Shown piece after piece: positions 27,052 to 35,313 of a DNA stretch of 64,000 bases. The DNA is taken from assembly GCA_910578885.1 (NCBI GenBank), contig CAJTSH010000016.1, positions 10,256 through 74,255 on the forward strand, read 5' to 3'. The stretch is from an uncultured Lachnospiraceae bacterium. GTDB lineage: Bacteria > Bacillota > Clostridia > Lachnospirales > Lachnospiraceae. Within the stretch, counting starts at the first letter, position 1. Each line of letters starts with the position of its first letter. The position numbers were made by a program, and so were the translations under genes. The notes beneath the pieces were generated by a model, which was not told the origin of the DNA, ran no database searches, and worked only from the letters and a program-made list of their open reading frames with translations.

Positions 27052-28305
27052 ATGAAATGCAAGTTGTTATTGTTTGATCTGGATGGAACGTTGCTGAGAA
27101 GTGATAAAACGATTTCAAAAACTATAATGCTGGAATTACAAAAATGCAGGGAACAAGGAATTATGATTGGAGTTTCCACTTCGCGAAGTGAAAAGAATTC
27201 TATGGAATTTATTGCAGAGCTAAATCCTGATGTGGTGATTTCAAGTGCCGGGGCTTTAGTAAAATATAAGGAAGAATATATTTTTAAGGCTGAGTTTACA
27301 GAATCAGAAACGATGGAATTGATACAACAGGCAAGAGAAATTTGCGGTAAGGATTGTGAAATTACAGTGGATACAGTCGATGAACATTACTGGAATTATA
27401 AAATTGATCCGAAACAGCAGGATAGAAGCTGGGGAAATAGTATTTACACAGATTTTCAGGATTTTATGCAAGAGTCATTAAAACTATGTGTGGAAATATT
27501 TGATGAATCGGCAGCAGGAAGATTACAGCAGAATTTACCAGACTGTGATTGTGTTCGGTTTTCAGATGGCTATTGGTACAAGTTTACAAAGAAAGCCGCT
27601 ACGAAAGAAAATGCAATTTTACATATGTGTAAAGCGTGCGGAATTGGAACGGATGAAATTATAGCATTTGGGGATGATTATGCAGATATTGGAATGTTGA
27701 AGTTGTGTGGCGTTGGATTTGCAATGGGAAATGCGATTGATGAGGTAAAAGCGGTTGCAGACCAGATAATAGGTGATAATGACAACGACGGAATCGGAGT
27801 TTATCTAAAAAATGTTGTATTGGAAGAAAGTACAGCAGATAGTATTTTTGCTTACAAGAGAGCAACGCTGGAAGATATTGAAGAATTGGTGAGAGCAAGA
27901 ATTATAGTTCTGCGTGCGGCAAATAAGCTGTCAGATGATGTAGATATGTCTTTTGTGGAGCAGGAATCTTATGCGTATTATAAGCGGGCTTTGGAAACTG
28001 AAGAGCACATAGCATATCTGGTATACGATAACGGAACGTTTATTGGAGCAGGTGGTGTGAGCTTTTATCAGATTATGCCAACTTATCATAATCCGAGCGG
28101 CAAAAAGGCTTATATTATGAATATGTATACTGCTCCTGAATATCGAAGGCGGCGCATTGCCTTTCATACTTTGGATTTATTAGTAAAGGCAGCGAAGGAA
28201 CAAGGGGTATCATCAATTGCGCTGGAAGCAACGGAAATGGGAAGACCATTGTATGCAAAGTATGGATTTGTAAAAATGGAAGATGAAATGGAACTGGCAG
28301 AGTGA
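27052..28305 (+). CDS. HAD hydrolase (Cof type) fused to a GNAT acetyltransferase
   Basis: 417 residues. Residues 1-260 form a class IIB HAD phosphatase: motif I LFDLDGT, motif II STSR, the Lys of KKAATKENAI, and motif IV FGDDYADIGML. Residues about 272-417 form a GNAT domain starting YKRATLEDIEELVRARI, with MYTAPEYRRRRIAFHTL as acetyl-CoA motif A. ATG 27052 has AGGAAGGGA 6 nt upstream; the TTG at 27028 is not supported. The stop overlaps a possible GTG start of the next gene. Substrates for the two activities, and whether they act in sequence, are unknown. Confidence 0.85.
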   Translation: MKCKLLLFDLDGTLLRSDKTISKTIMLELQKCREQGIMIGVSTSRSEKNSMEFIAELNPDVVISSAGALVKYKEEYIFKAEFTESETMELIQQAREICGKDCEITVDTVDEHYWNYKIDPKQQDRSWGNSIYTDFQDFMQESLKLCVEIFDESAAGRLQQNLPDCDCVRFSDGYWYKFTKKAATKENAILHMCKACGIGTDEIIAFGDDYADIGMLKLCGVGFAMGNAIDEVKAVADQIIGDNDNDGIGVYLKNVVLEESTADSIFAYKRATLEDIEELVRARIIVLRAANKLSDDVDMSFVEQESYAYYKRALETEEHIAYLVYDNGTFIGAGGVSFYQIMPTYHNPSGKKAYIMNMYTAPEYRRRRIAFHTLDLLVKAAKEQGVSSIALEATEMGRPLYAKYGFVKMEDEMELAE

Positions 28306-28322
28306 GCAGAAAGGATAGAAAA

Positions 28323-29384
28323 GTGCAATATCCAAGAAAATTACGAAAAGGTGACAAAGTAGCGATCGTAAGTTTATCAAGCGGTATGTTGGGCGAAGAT
28401 TTTTGCAGCCACAATATAGAAATAGGCGTAAAGAGACTGAAAGAGTATGGGCTGGAACCTGTATTTATGCCGAATTCTTTAAAAGGTATTGAATATTTGC
28501 AGGGACATCCCAAAGCAAGAGCAAAGGACTTAAAAGATGCTTTTTTGGATGATTCCATTGCAGGGATTATTTGTGCAATAGGCGGTGATGATACATATAG
28601 GCTTTTGCCTTATTTGATGGAAGATGAAGAGTTTATTGGAGCCGTAGAAAAGAATCCTAAATTATTTTCGGGATTTTCTGACACCACAATTAACCATTTA
28701 ATGTTTTATAAACTTGGGTTATCCACTTATTATGGTCCGAACTTCATATGCGAGTTGGGTGAAATGGCAGATGAGATGCTGCCATACAGTAAAAAAGCGT
28801 TTGAAAGTTATCTGGAAGGAAATGAATCCAGTGAAATTGTATCCAGTGAAATCTGGTATGAAGAAAGAGCAGACTTTTCCAGAGCGGCAATCGGGACGGA
28901 TAGAATAGCACATAAGGAAGAGCGGGGGTTTGAGCTTCTGCAAGGCGGCGAAGTGTTCCAAGGGGAGTTATTGGGCGGCTGTTTGGAGAGTTTTTATGAT
29001 ATCCTTACAACAACCAGATATAAGGATGAAAAAGACGTCTATGAAAAGTACCAATTATTTCCAAATAAAGAGGAGTGGAGAGGAAAAGTATTATTTATTG
29101 AAACATGTGAAGAAAAACCTGTACCGGAACTTTTTGAAAAAGAGATAATTGCACTTAAGGATAGAGGCGTATTCGATGTAATTAACGGCGTTTTGGTTGG
29201 GAAACCGCAAGATGAAGCTTATTACGAGGAATATAAAGAGATTCTTACAAAAGTGATTGACAATGAGAAACTTCCGATTGTCTATAATGTGAATTTTGGA
29301 CATGCTGTTCCGAGATGTGCTTTGCAATATGGTGTTGTGGCAAAGGTGGACATGAAACAGAAGAAGATATATCTGGATAAATAG
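28323..29384 (+). CDS. S66-family peptidase (LD-carboxypeptidase / MccF-like)
   Basis: 353 residues. It begins YPRKLRKGDKVAIVSLSSG, the usual S66 opening. The nucleophile elbow region reads IGGDDTYRLLPYL, and later blocks FSGFSDTTINHLMFY, LLGGCLESF (Glu) and NFGHAVPRCALQYG (His) follow the family. LdcA members trim tetrapeptide stems of peptidoglycan; MccF members cleave microcin C-like nucleotide-peptides, and the GGDD-type elbow is nearer MccF. GTG 28323, with AAAGGAT 6 nt upstream, is chosen; GTG 28302, which overlaps the previous stop, is the alternative and adds seven residues. Confidence 0.85.
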   Translation: MQYPRKLRKGDKVAIVSLSSGMLGEDFCSHNIEIGVKRLKEYGLEPVFMPNSLKGIEYLQGHPKARAKDLKDAFLDDSIAGIICAIGGDDTYRLLPYLMEDEEFIGAVEKNPKLFSGFSDTTINHLMFYKLGLSTYYGPNFICELGEMADEMLPYSKKAFESYLEGNESSEIVSSEIWYEERADFSRAAIGTDRIAHKEERGFELLQGGEVFQGELLGGCLESFYDILTTTRYKDEKDVYEKYQLFPNKEEWRGKVLFIETCEEKPVPELFEKEIIALKDRGVFDVINGVLVGKPQDEAYYEEYKEILTKVIDNEKLPIVYNVNFGHAVPRCALQYGVVAKVDMKQKKIYLDK

Positions 29385-29394
29385 GAGAATTTAA

Positions 29395-29432
29395 TGTTAC
29401 TATTCACGGTCTAAAGAGCGCTCATAGTAACA
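29395..29432. repeat. palindromic element A (short form)
   Basis: Perfect 9-bp arms TGTTACTAT (29395-29403) and ATAGTAACA (29424-29432) enclose TCACGG, TCTAAAGAG and a GAGCGCTC palindrome. It shares the layout GTnACTATTC...TCTAAAGAG...ATAGTnAC with element B at 30644-30719 read on the other strand. Confidence 0.7.
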
Positions 29433-29439
29433 ATTTAAT

Positions 29440-29484
29440 CTCACTCAGTTTCATTTTTATCTTGAGATTATGAGACTGAGTGAG
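29440..29484. terminator. hairpin between convergent genes
   Basis: CTCACTCAGTTTCAT (29440-29454) pairs with ATGAGACTGAGTGAG (29470-29484), 14 Watson-Crick pairs plus one wobble. T-runs are weak on both sides; it probably serves both convergent genes. Confidence 0.6.
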
Positions 29485-29494
29485 GAACATTTTC

Positions 29495-30538
29495 TTAAAT
29501 TCTCTTTTTCAACAGAGTGACAAATTTCTCCAACTGAAACGGTTTTCCCTGAATCTCCTGTATCTTTAAACGATTTGCTTCGTTAAATCCCACTAAAATA
29601 TCATGATTGGCTTCAGAAAGATAATCAATAATGCCGTCGATATCGGATTTCAGATTCTTCGGCAACTGCACGTACAGGCGCTTATTTGCCGTGATATGCA
29701 GTGTGTAAGAAATGCTGAAATGATACCAGAAAAATTTGTGCAGTGTGGAATGCTTATATATCCAGATAATTTCCTGAATCGGGATAATGAAGATTCCTTC
29801 TCTTGCAATCGCAATAAAAAAGTGTTCGGTAATAAACATATCCTCTGTCGCAAGCTGCGGCAGCGTTGCCAGTTCTTCTTCCGCCTGCGCCAAAAGTTCC
29901 GCAGGCCGGCCGAAAACGGAGAGAACCTGACAGGGCGGGGAAAGCACCGGAAACAAGTAATATATAATGGAAAAAATAATCATCAGCAGGGAATAAAGTC
30001 CCGTCAATGCAAAAATAATAATGACAACCGCACTGATGATCCTGCGGAATCCCGGTTCGCTGATGTAATAGGCGTTGACCTTCTTTGTGATTCCGGCGTC
30101 CGTCCAGGAAAGGTCCTCTGCAATTTTTGAGAGCAATTGCTGGTAGCCGGCATTGCTCTTTTCAATACGGGCATAAACGGAAATCTCTTCAATAGAAGGA
30201 AGCCCTTCTTCACAGGTGCGGGGAGAGAGCAGTACGAAAGTGCACGTATTGTCACGCATTGTATAATAGTAATAACCGATGGTACGACCGAAAGCCGTCT
30301 TCGTATAACCGGTAAATTTCAGATTCAAAAGGCTTGCCTGAATATACTGGTCATTATTTTTGTACATCTTTTCCAGTGAATCGGAATCCTTTACAATAGT
30401 TGGAAACAAGATAGAATCTACTGGCAGGCAAAACCAGAGAACCAGCAGGAGAAGCAGATACAAAATGGGAGCAAGGAGCTTACGTTTATATAAACTTTTG
30501 ATATTTCTGGTAATATAATGGTCAAGATTGTTATTCAT
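29495..30538 (-). CDS. uncharacterised membrane protein
   Basis: 347 residues, not recognised with confidence. One transmembrane helix lies near residues 22-40 (LLAPILYLLLLLVLWFCL), then an external region of ~120 residues, two close helices around 165-205, and a C-terminal cytoplasmic half of beta-rich character (EHFFIAIAREGIFIIPIQEIIWIYKH) that resembles a bacterial PH-like fold. GGAGG precedes the ATG at 30538. It is transcribed alone and is bracketed by the two palindromic elements A and B in opposite orientation. Function unknown. Confidence 0.78.
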   Translation of the reverse strand: MNNNLDHYITRNIKSLYKRKLLAPILYLLLLLVLWFCLPVDSILFPTIVKDSDSLEKMYKNNDQYIQASLLNLKFTGYTKTAFGRTIGYYYYTMRDNTCTFVLLSPRTCEEGLPSIEEISVYARIEKSNAGYQQLLSKIAEDLSWTDAGITKKVNAYYISEPGFRRIISAVVIIIFALTGLYSLLMIIFSIIYYLFPVLSPPCQVLSVFGRPAELLAQAEEELATLPQLATEDMFITEHFFIAIAREGIFIIPIQEIIWIYKHSTLHKFFWYHFSISYTLHITANKRLYVQLPKNLKSDIDGIIDYLSEANHDILVGFNEANRLKIQEIQGKPFQLEKFVTLLKKRI

Positions 30539-30643
30539 AAATCCTCCAATCGTTAAGTCAACACTCTTAGTATAAGGGTTTGTCCTAAAATAATCAAGGT
30601 TGCTTTTTTTTCCAGATATTGTTACTATAACAGAAGGAAAATG

Positions 30644-30719
30644 GTAACTATTCAGAACCCTCTTTAGAGGCGAGTGACATTAACCGGCACGTCTGTGGCA
30701 TGGTGTTCGGAATAGTTAC
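30644..30719. repeat. palindromic structured element B (long form)
   Basis: Perfect 10-bp arms GTAACTATTC (30644-30653) and GAATAGTTAC (30710-30719). Inside are GAAC/GTTC (30655-30658, 30705-30708) and a CCTC-TTTA-GAGG hairpin, plus a GC-rich portion that may fold. Read on the minus strand it aligns with element A but carries about 38 extra bases. GTTACTAT also occurs nearby at 30621-30628. Confidence 0.7.
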
Positions 30720-30759
30720 GAAATATTGTAAGTAATGCCGAAAAGGAGGGAATGTCAGA

Positions 30760-31518
30760 ATGCGTGACGGCATGTATGAAAGTTTTGCACAGGTCTACGA
30801 CATGTTCATGGATAATGTTCCCTATGAAGCATGGAAAGAATATATTCTGCGCGAACTAAAAAAAGAAAATATAGAATCCGGTCTGATTTTGGACTTGGGA
30901 TGCGGAACCGGGAGAATGACAAGGCTGCTTGCAAAAGCAGGCTATGACATGATCGGGGTGGACGTTTCCGAAGAAATGCTGATGATTGCAAGAGATATTT
31001 CGGCTGGGAAAGCGGACGGAATTTTGTATCTGCTTCAGGATATGAGGGAATTTGAATTGTATGGAACTGTCAGGGCTGTCATAAGTGTCTGCGATTCCAT
31101 GAATTATATCATGGAGGAAGAGGAATTAAGCCAAGTGTTTTCGTTGGTCAATAATTATCTCGACCCAGACGGGATTTTTATTTTTGATCTGAATACAGTT
31201 TATAAATATGAAGAGCTGCTAAAAGATAATACAATCTGTGAAAACAGAGAAGAAGGCAGTTTTATCTGGGAAAATTTCTATGATAAGGAAGAGCGGGTCA
31301 ATGAATATGATTTGACTCTTTTTATCCGGGAGGAAGGGGAGCTCTACCAGAAATATGAAGAGACGCATTTTCAGAGAGCTTATTCCATACAGACGATTCG
31401 GGAGCTGATAGAGAAGTCCGGTCTGAAATGGATAGGCGTCTATGATGCGGAGCGCGGCGGAGAAGTCCGTGAAGATAGCGAGAGAGTATATTTTGTAGCA
31501 AAAGAACAGGAGAAATAA
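30760..31518 (+). CDS. class I SAM-dependent methyltransferase
   Basis: 252 residues with SAM motif I LILDLGCGTGRM (about 43-53), motif II GVDVSEEML and the acidic loop LQDMREFEL. It resembles the small Methyltransf_25 proteins common in Clostridia. GGAGGG 9 nt upstream supports ATG 30760. It is 1 bp from hslO and then nadE, so an operon of three. The substrate is unknown; operon partners (redox chaperone, NAD synthesis) do not fix it. Confidence 0.85.
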   Translation: MRDGMYESFAQVYDMFMDNVPYEAWKEYILRELKKENIESGLILDLGCGTGRMTRLLAKAGYDMIGVDVSEEMLMIARDISAGKADGILYLLQDMREFELYGTVRAVISVCDSMNYIMEEEELSQVFSLVNNYLDPDGIFIFDLNTVYKYEELLKDNTICENREEGSFIWENFYDKEERVNEYDLTLFIREEGELYQKYEETHFQRAYSIQTIRELIEKSGLKWIGVYDAERGGEVREDSERVYFVAKEQEK

Positions 31519-31519
31519 A

Positions 31520-32389
31520 ATGGCAGATTACATGGTGAGAGCAACAGCGGCAGACAACCAGATTCGGGCGTTTGCAGTTACTTCAAGAGAAATAGCGGAA
31601 GCAGCAAGAGCGGCACATGATACAAGTCCGGTAATTACTGCGGCATTGGGAAGGCTGCTTTCCGCAGGAGCTATGATGGGGATTATGATGAAGGGGGAAG
31701 AAGATATTCTGACCTTGCAGGTGAAGGGAGAGGGCCCGGCAAAAGGGCTGACAGTTACCGCAAATTCCAAGGGAATGGTAAAGGGATATCCTGATGAGCC
31801 TCAGGTCATCATTCCCGCAAATTTGGCGGGCAAGCTGGATGTGGGCGGCGCAATTGGCAAAGGCTTTTTAACCGTTATCAAAGACATGGGATTAAAAGAA
31901 CCCTATGTGGGACAGACTTTATTACAGACCGGTGAGATTGCGGAGGATCTTACCTATTATTTTGCTGCCAGTGAACAGGTTCCTTCCGCAGTCGGGCTTG
32001 GCGTATTGATGAATAAGGATAATACGGTAAAGCAGGCGGGGGGATTTATTATCCAACTGATGCCGTTTACCGGCGATGAGATTGTAGAGGCTTTAGAGAA
32101 GAAGATTACGGAAATTAAATCCGTCACAGAAATGCTCGATTCAGGAATGACGCCGGAGCAGATTTTGGAAGAAATCTTAGGAGAATTTGGTCTGGAAATT
32201 ACGGATACCATAAAAACGGAATTCCACTGCGATTGTTCAAAGGAGAGAGTGGGAAGAGCGATTGCGACTCTGAGCAAGGCGGATTTGGACGATATGATAG
32301 AGGATAACGAACCAATCGAGGTGAAATGTCATTTCTGTAATTCGGCATATAATTTTAGCGTGGAAGAGTTGAAGGAGTTGAGAGGGTGA
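31520..32389 (+). CDS. hslO: Hsp33 redox-regulated chaperone
   Basis: 289 residues. Hsp33 is a cytosolic holdase activated by disulfide formation under oxidative and heat stress. The N-terminal substrate-binding region runs to about 230 and the zinc switch has FHCDC (about 235) and CHFC (about 270), so all four redox cysteines are present in the CxC...CxxC order. AGGAG just before ATG 31520. The stop overlaps the nadE GTG start (GTGA), pointing to translational coupling. Confidence 0.94.
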   Translation: MADYMVRATAADNQIRAFAVTSREIAEAARAAHDTSPVITAALGRLLSAGAMMGIMMKGEEDILTLQVKGEGPAKGLTVTANSKGMVKGYPDEPQVIIPANLAGKLDVGGAIGKGFLTVIKDMGLKEPYVGQTLLQTGEIAEDLTYYFAASEQVPSAVGLGVLMNKDNTVKQAGGFIIQLMPFTGDEIVEALEKKITEIKSVTEMLDSGMTPEQILEEILGEFGLEITDTIKTEFHCDCSKERVGRAIATLSKADLDDMIEDNEPIEVKCHFCNSAYNFSVEELKELRG

Positions 32390-34302
32390 AACAAGGATTT
32401 GTGAAGGTGGCGGCAGCCACGCCGGAGGCTGTGGTTGCGGATCCGAAAGAGAACGGAAAAAGAATACAGGAAAAGATAGAAGAGGCGGCGCAGGAGGGAG
32501 CGAAACTCATCGTATTGCCGGAGCTTGCCATCAGCAGCTATACCTGCGGCGACTTGTTCTTTCAGGAGACGCTGTTAGAGGAATCAAAACAGCAGCTCCT
32601 TTGGCTTGCAGAGAGGACAAAGCAGGTGGATGCGTTGATTTTTGTGGGCTTTCCGCTTACCGTAGGGGGAAAGCTGTACAATGCGGCGGCAGCCATCAAT
32701 CACGGAAAGATTTTGGGGATTGTTCCTAAGACTTATATTCCAAATTATAAAGAATTTTATGAAGCGCGTTACTTTGCCGCCGGAATGCAGACGGCGGTAT
32801 CCGTTGATCTTGGAGCAGGCTATGAAATCCCAATGGGAACGAATCTGCTTTTTACCTGCCGGGAGATGGAACAGCTCGTGGTTGCGGCAGAAATCTGTGA
32901 AGATATCTGGGCGCCCAAGCCTCCAAGTATTTCTCATGCATTGGCGGGAGCAGATATTATCGTCAACCTTTCGGCAAGCAATGAAGTAACCGGAAAGGAC
33001 ATATACCGGAAGGATTTGGTGACGGGTCAGTCGGCTCGTCTGATCTGCGGCTATGTCTACGCAAGTGCGGGAGACGGGGAATCCACGCAGGACGTTGTTT
33101 TTTCCGCACACAATCTGATTGCAGAAAATGGAGTGCTTCTAAAGGAAGCCAGACGATTTACGAACGAAACCGTCTATTCGGAGATTGATGTGCAGCGTCT
33201 GATAGCAGAGAGGCGGAAGATGAATATTTTCCAAAATGAGCATGAAGCGTATCAGAGAATACCGTTTTCGCTGCAAGTAGATGAGACGCAGTTGAGCCGT
33301 TATGTGGATCCGGCGCCATTCGTTCCTGGCAATAGGGCGGATCGGGAGAAACGCTGTGAGGAGATTCTTTTTATCCAGTCTATGGGGCTTAAAAAGCGGC
33401 TTGCCCATACAAAGTGCCAAAATGCAGTCGTCGGTATTTCCGGGGGACTGGATTCCACGCTTGCTCTGCTGGTAACTGTGCGGGCATTCGATTTGCTGCA
33501 GCTTCCGAGAGAGAACATTACGGCAGTCACCATGCCCGGCTTTGGAACTACGGACAGAACCTATGAGAATGCGCTGAATCTGGTGAAACATCTGGGAGCA
33601 ACGCTGAAGGAAGTGGACATTAAGGAAGCGGTGCGGGTGCACTTTCGGGATATCGGGCAGGAGGAGAGTGTCCATGATGTGACCTACGAGAATGGACAGG
33701 CAAGGGAACGTACCCAGATTCTGATGGATATTGCCAATAAGAGCGGCGGTATGGTAATCGGAACAGGAGATATGTCGGAGCTTGCGCTGGGCTGGGCGAC
33801 CTATAACGGCGACCATATGTCTATGTATGGGGTAAATGCCTCTGTGCCAAAGACTCTGGTGCGCCATCTGGTGCGTTACTATGCAGATATCTGTGAAGAG
33901 AAAGAACTGTCGGCGGTACTTCTGGATGTGTTGGACACGCCGGTAAGCCCGGAATTGCTTCCGCCGGAGGATGGAAAGATATCTCAGAAAACAGAAGATA
34001 TCGTTGGTCCCTACGAACTGCATGACTTTTATTTGTATTATGTTATGCGTTTCGGATTTGCGCCTTCCAAGATTTACCGGCTGGCAAAGCTGGCATTTGC
34101 AGGGGCGTATAAGGATGATGTGATAAGAAAATGGCTGATAACCTTCTATCGGCGTTTCTTTTCCCAGCAGTTCAAGCGTTCCTGCCTGCCGGACGGACCT
34201 AAGGTGGGAAGCGTGGCTGTATCTCCAAGGGGAGATCTGAGGATGCCAAGTGATGCGTCTGTGCGTATTTGGATGGAAGAATTGGAAGAAATGTGCGGAT
34301 GA
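32386..34302 (+). CDS. nadE: glutamine-dependent NAD+ synthetase
   Basis: 638 residues, two catalytic parts. The N-terminal nitrilase-like amidase (about 1-290) has the Glu-Lys-Cys triad in VLPELAIS, PKTYIPNYKEF and AAEICEDIW. The C-terminal ATP-dependent synthetase has the PP-loop GISGGLDSTLALL (about 350) and YNGDHMSMYGVNA. It converts deamido-NAD to NAD using glutamine-derived ammonia. Start GTG 32386 overlaps the hslO stop. Ends at a strong terminator. Confidence 0.95.
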   Translation: MKQGFVKVAAATPEAVVADPKENGKRIQEKIEEAAQEGAKLIVLPELAISSYTCGDLFFQETLLEESKQQLLWLAERTKQVDALIFVGFPLTVGGKLYNAAAAINHGKILGIVPKTYIPNYKEFYEARYFAAGMQTAVSVDLGAGYEIPMGTNLLFTCREMEQLVVAAEICEDIWAPKPPSISHALAGADIIVNLSASNEVTGKDIYRKDLVTGQSARLICGYVYASAGDGESTQDVVFSAHNLIAENGVLLKEARRFTNETVYSEIDVQRLIAERRKMNIFQNEHEAYQRIPFSLQVDETQLSRYVDPAPFVPGNRADREKRCEEILFIQSMGLKKRLAHTKCQNAVVGISGGLDSTLALLVTVRAFDLLQLPRENITAVTMPGFGTTDRTYENALNLVKHLGATLKEVDIKEAVRVHFRDIGQEESVHDVTYENGQARERTQILMDIANKSGGMVIGTGDMSELALGWATYNGDHMSMYGVNASVPKTLVRHLVRYYADICEEKELSAVLLDVLDTPVSPELLPPEDGKISQKTEDIVGPYELHDFYLYYVMRFGFAPSKIYRLAKLAFAGAYKDDVIRKWLITFYRRFFSQQFKRSCLPDGPKVGSVAVSPRGDLRMPSDASVRIWMEELEEMCG

Positions 34303-34336
34303 GGGCGAAGATACTACTGATTTGCGGTTTTGTAAG

Positions 34337-34366
34337 AGGGCGGAGCATTCCGCCCTTTCTTTTTTG
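34337..34366 (+). terminator. terminator after nadE
   Basis: AGGGCGGA (34337-34344) and TCCGCCCT (34349-34356) around GCAT, followed by TTCTTTTTT. Confidence 0.9.
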
Positions 34367-34368
34367 TT

Positions 34369-35055
34369 CTATACATGATGTAACCGTTTCTCGCAAGCCT
34401 TCTGTCTGTTGAAAGCAAACCCTCTTCCATAGACAAAGGAATACATCAATGCAGCCATGACAAACGCCGTAATCACATCAAAGACGGAATGTTGTTTTAA
34501 GAACATAGTCGATAAAATAATGCTTGCCATCAAAACGAAAGAACCGCCTTTTACCAATTTGTTTGTCTGAAAATTTTTACTGTTGCAGATAGCAAAGTGT
34601 ACGCCTAAGGAGTTGTACACATGGATGCTTGGAAACAGATTCGTAGGGGTATCCGCAGCATAAAGCCCCCGTACTAATGCGGTGAAAATATTATTTCTTT
34701 CAAAAACCGCCGGTCTTAAGTAGTGTCCGTTGGGATAGAGCGTTGACACGGCTAAAAAGACCGTCATTCCGATAAACAGGAAAGCGCATAATTTATAGTA
34801 GTCAGATTTGTTCTGGAAAAAGAAGTATAAAACTGCATAAACCACATAAACAAACCATAGCAAATAAGGTACGATGAAATACTCGATAAACGGAATATGA
34901 TCATCTACCGCCATATGGATCGGATTAAAATGAGTCGTAATGTGTTTTTCTAAATAACCGAACCACGGAAAATAGATAAACATATAAAGTAAGACCCATG
35001 CATGTTTGTATTTTTGAAATAGTTCTTTTGTCGAATTTTTTATTGTAGTTAACAA
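34369..35055 (-). CDS. PAP2-family membrane phosphatase/phosphotransferase
   Basis: 228 residues with about six transmembrane helices. The PAP2 motifs are NLFPSIHVYNSLG (about 137-150) and KQHSVFDVITA near 190, with both catalytic histidines; the first motif is weakly represented by YPNGHYLRP. It looks like the PAP2_3 group (inositolphosphotransferase/phosphatidate phosphatase-like) rather than UppP. The start is TTG at 35055 with GGGGA about 5-6 nt upstream, since no ATG fits. Acts on a lipid phosphate at the membrane; the actual lipid is unknown. Confidence 0.82.
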   Translation of the reverse strand: MLTTIKNSTKELFQKYKHAWVLLYMFIYFPWFGYLEKHITTHFNPIHMAVDDHIPFIEYFIVPYLLWFVYVVYAVLYFFFQNKSDYYKLCAFLFIGMTVFLAVSTLYPNGHYLRPAVFERNNIFTALVRGLYAADTPTNLFPSIHVYNSLGVHFAICNSKNFQTNKLVKGGSFVLMASIILSTMFLKQHSVFDVITAFVMAALMYSFVYGRGFAFNRQKACEKRLHHV

Positions 35056-35248
35056 TCAAATCCCCTGCCTTATTTTTTAAATCAATATTTCTGGTCGGAT
35101 TATATCACAGCGTTTTTTATGAAACAATGGAAATTTTAAATCTTTTTTAAAATTATGAATTTCTTAATAATTTAGAAGAAGTTCTCCCATGGATTTGTGC
35201 AAAAAACGAGGGAAATTTTTACAATAGTGTTACAATTTCAGGAAGCGG

Positions 35249-35276
35249 TTGACAAAGAGAAAGGGGCAATTATAAT
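35249..35276 (+). promoter_or_regulatory. consensus sigma-A promoter of the L,D-transpeptidase gene
   Basis: TTGACA (35249-35254), 16 bp, TATAAT (35271-35276), both perfect hexamers. The rest of 35056-35248 holds only AT-rich leader of the divergent PAP2 gene. Confidence 0.85.
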
Positions 35277-35313
35277 GGAAGTGAACTAAAATAATCAAAG
35301 AAAGGTTAGGAGT

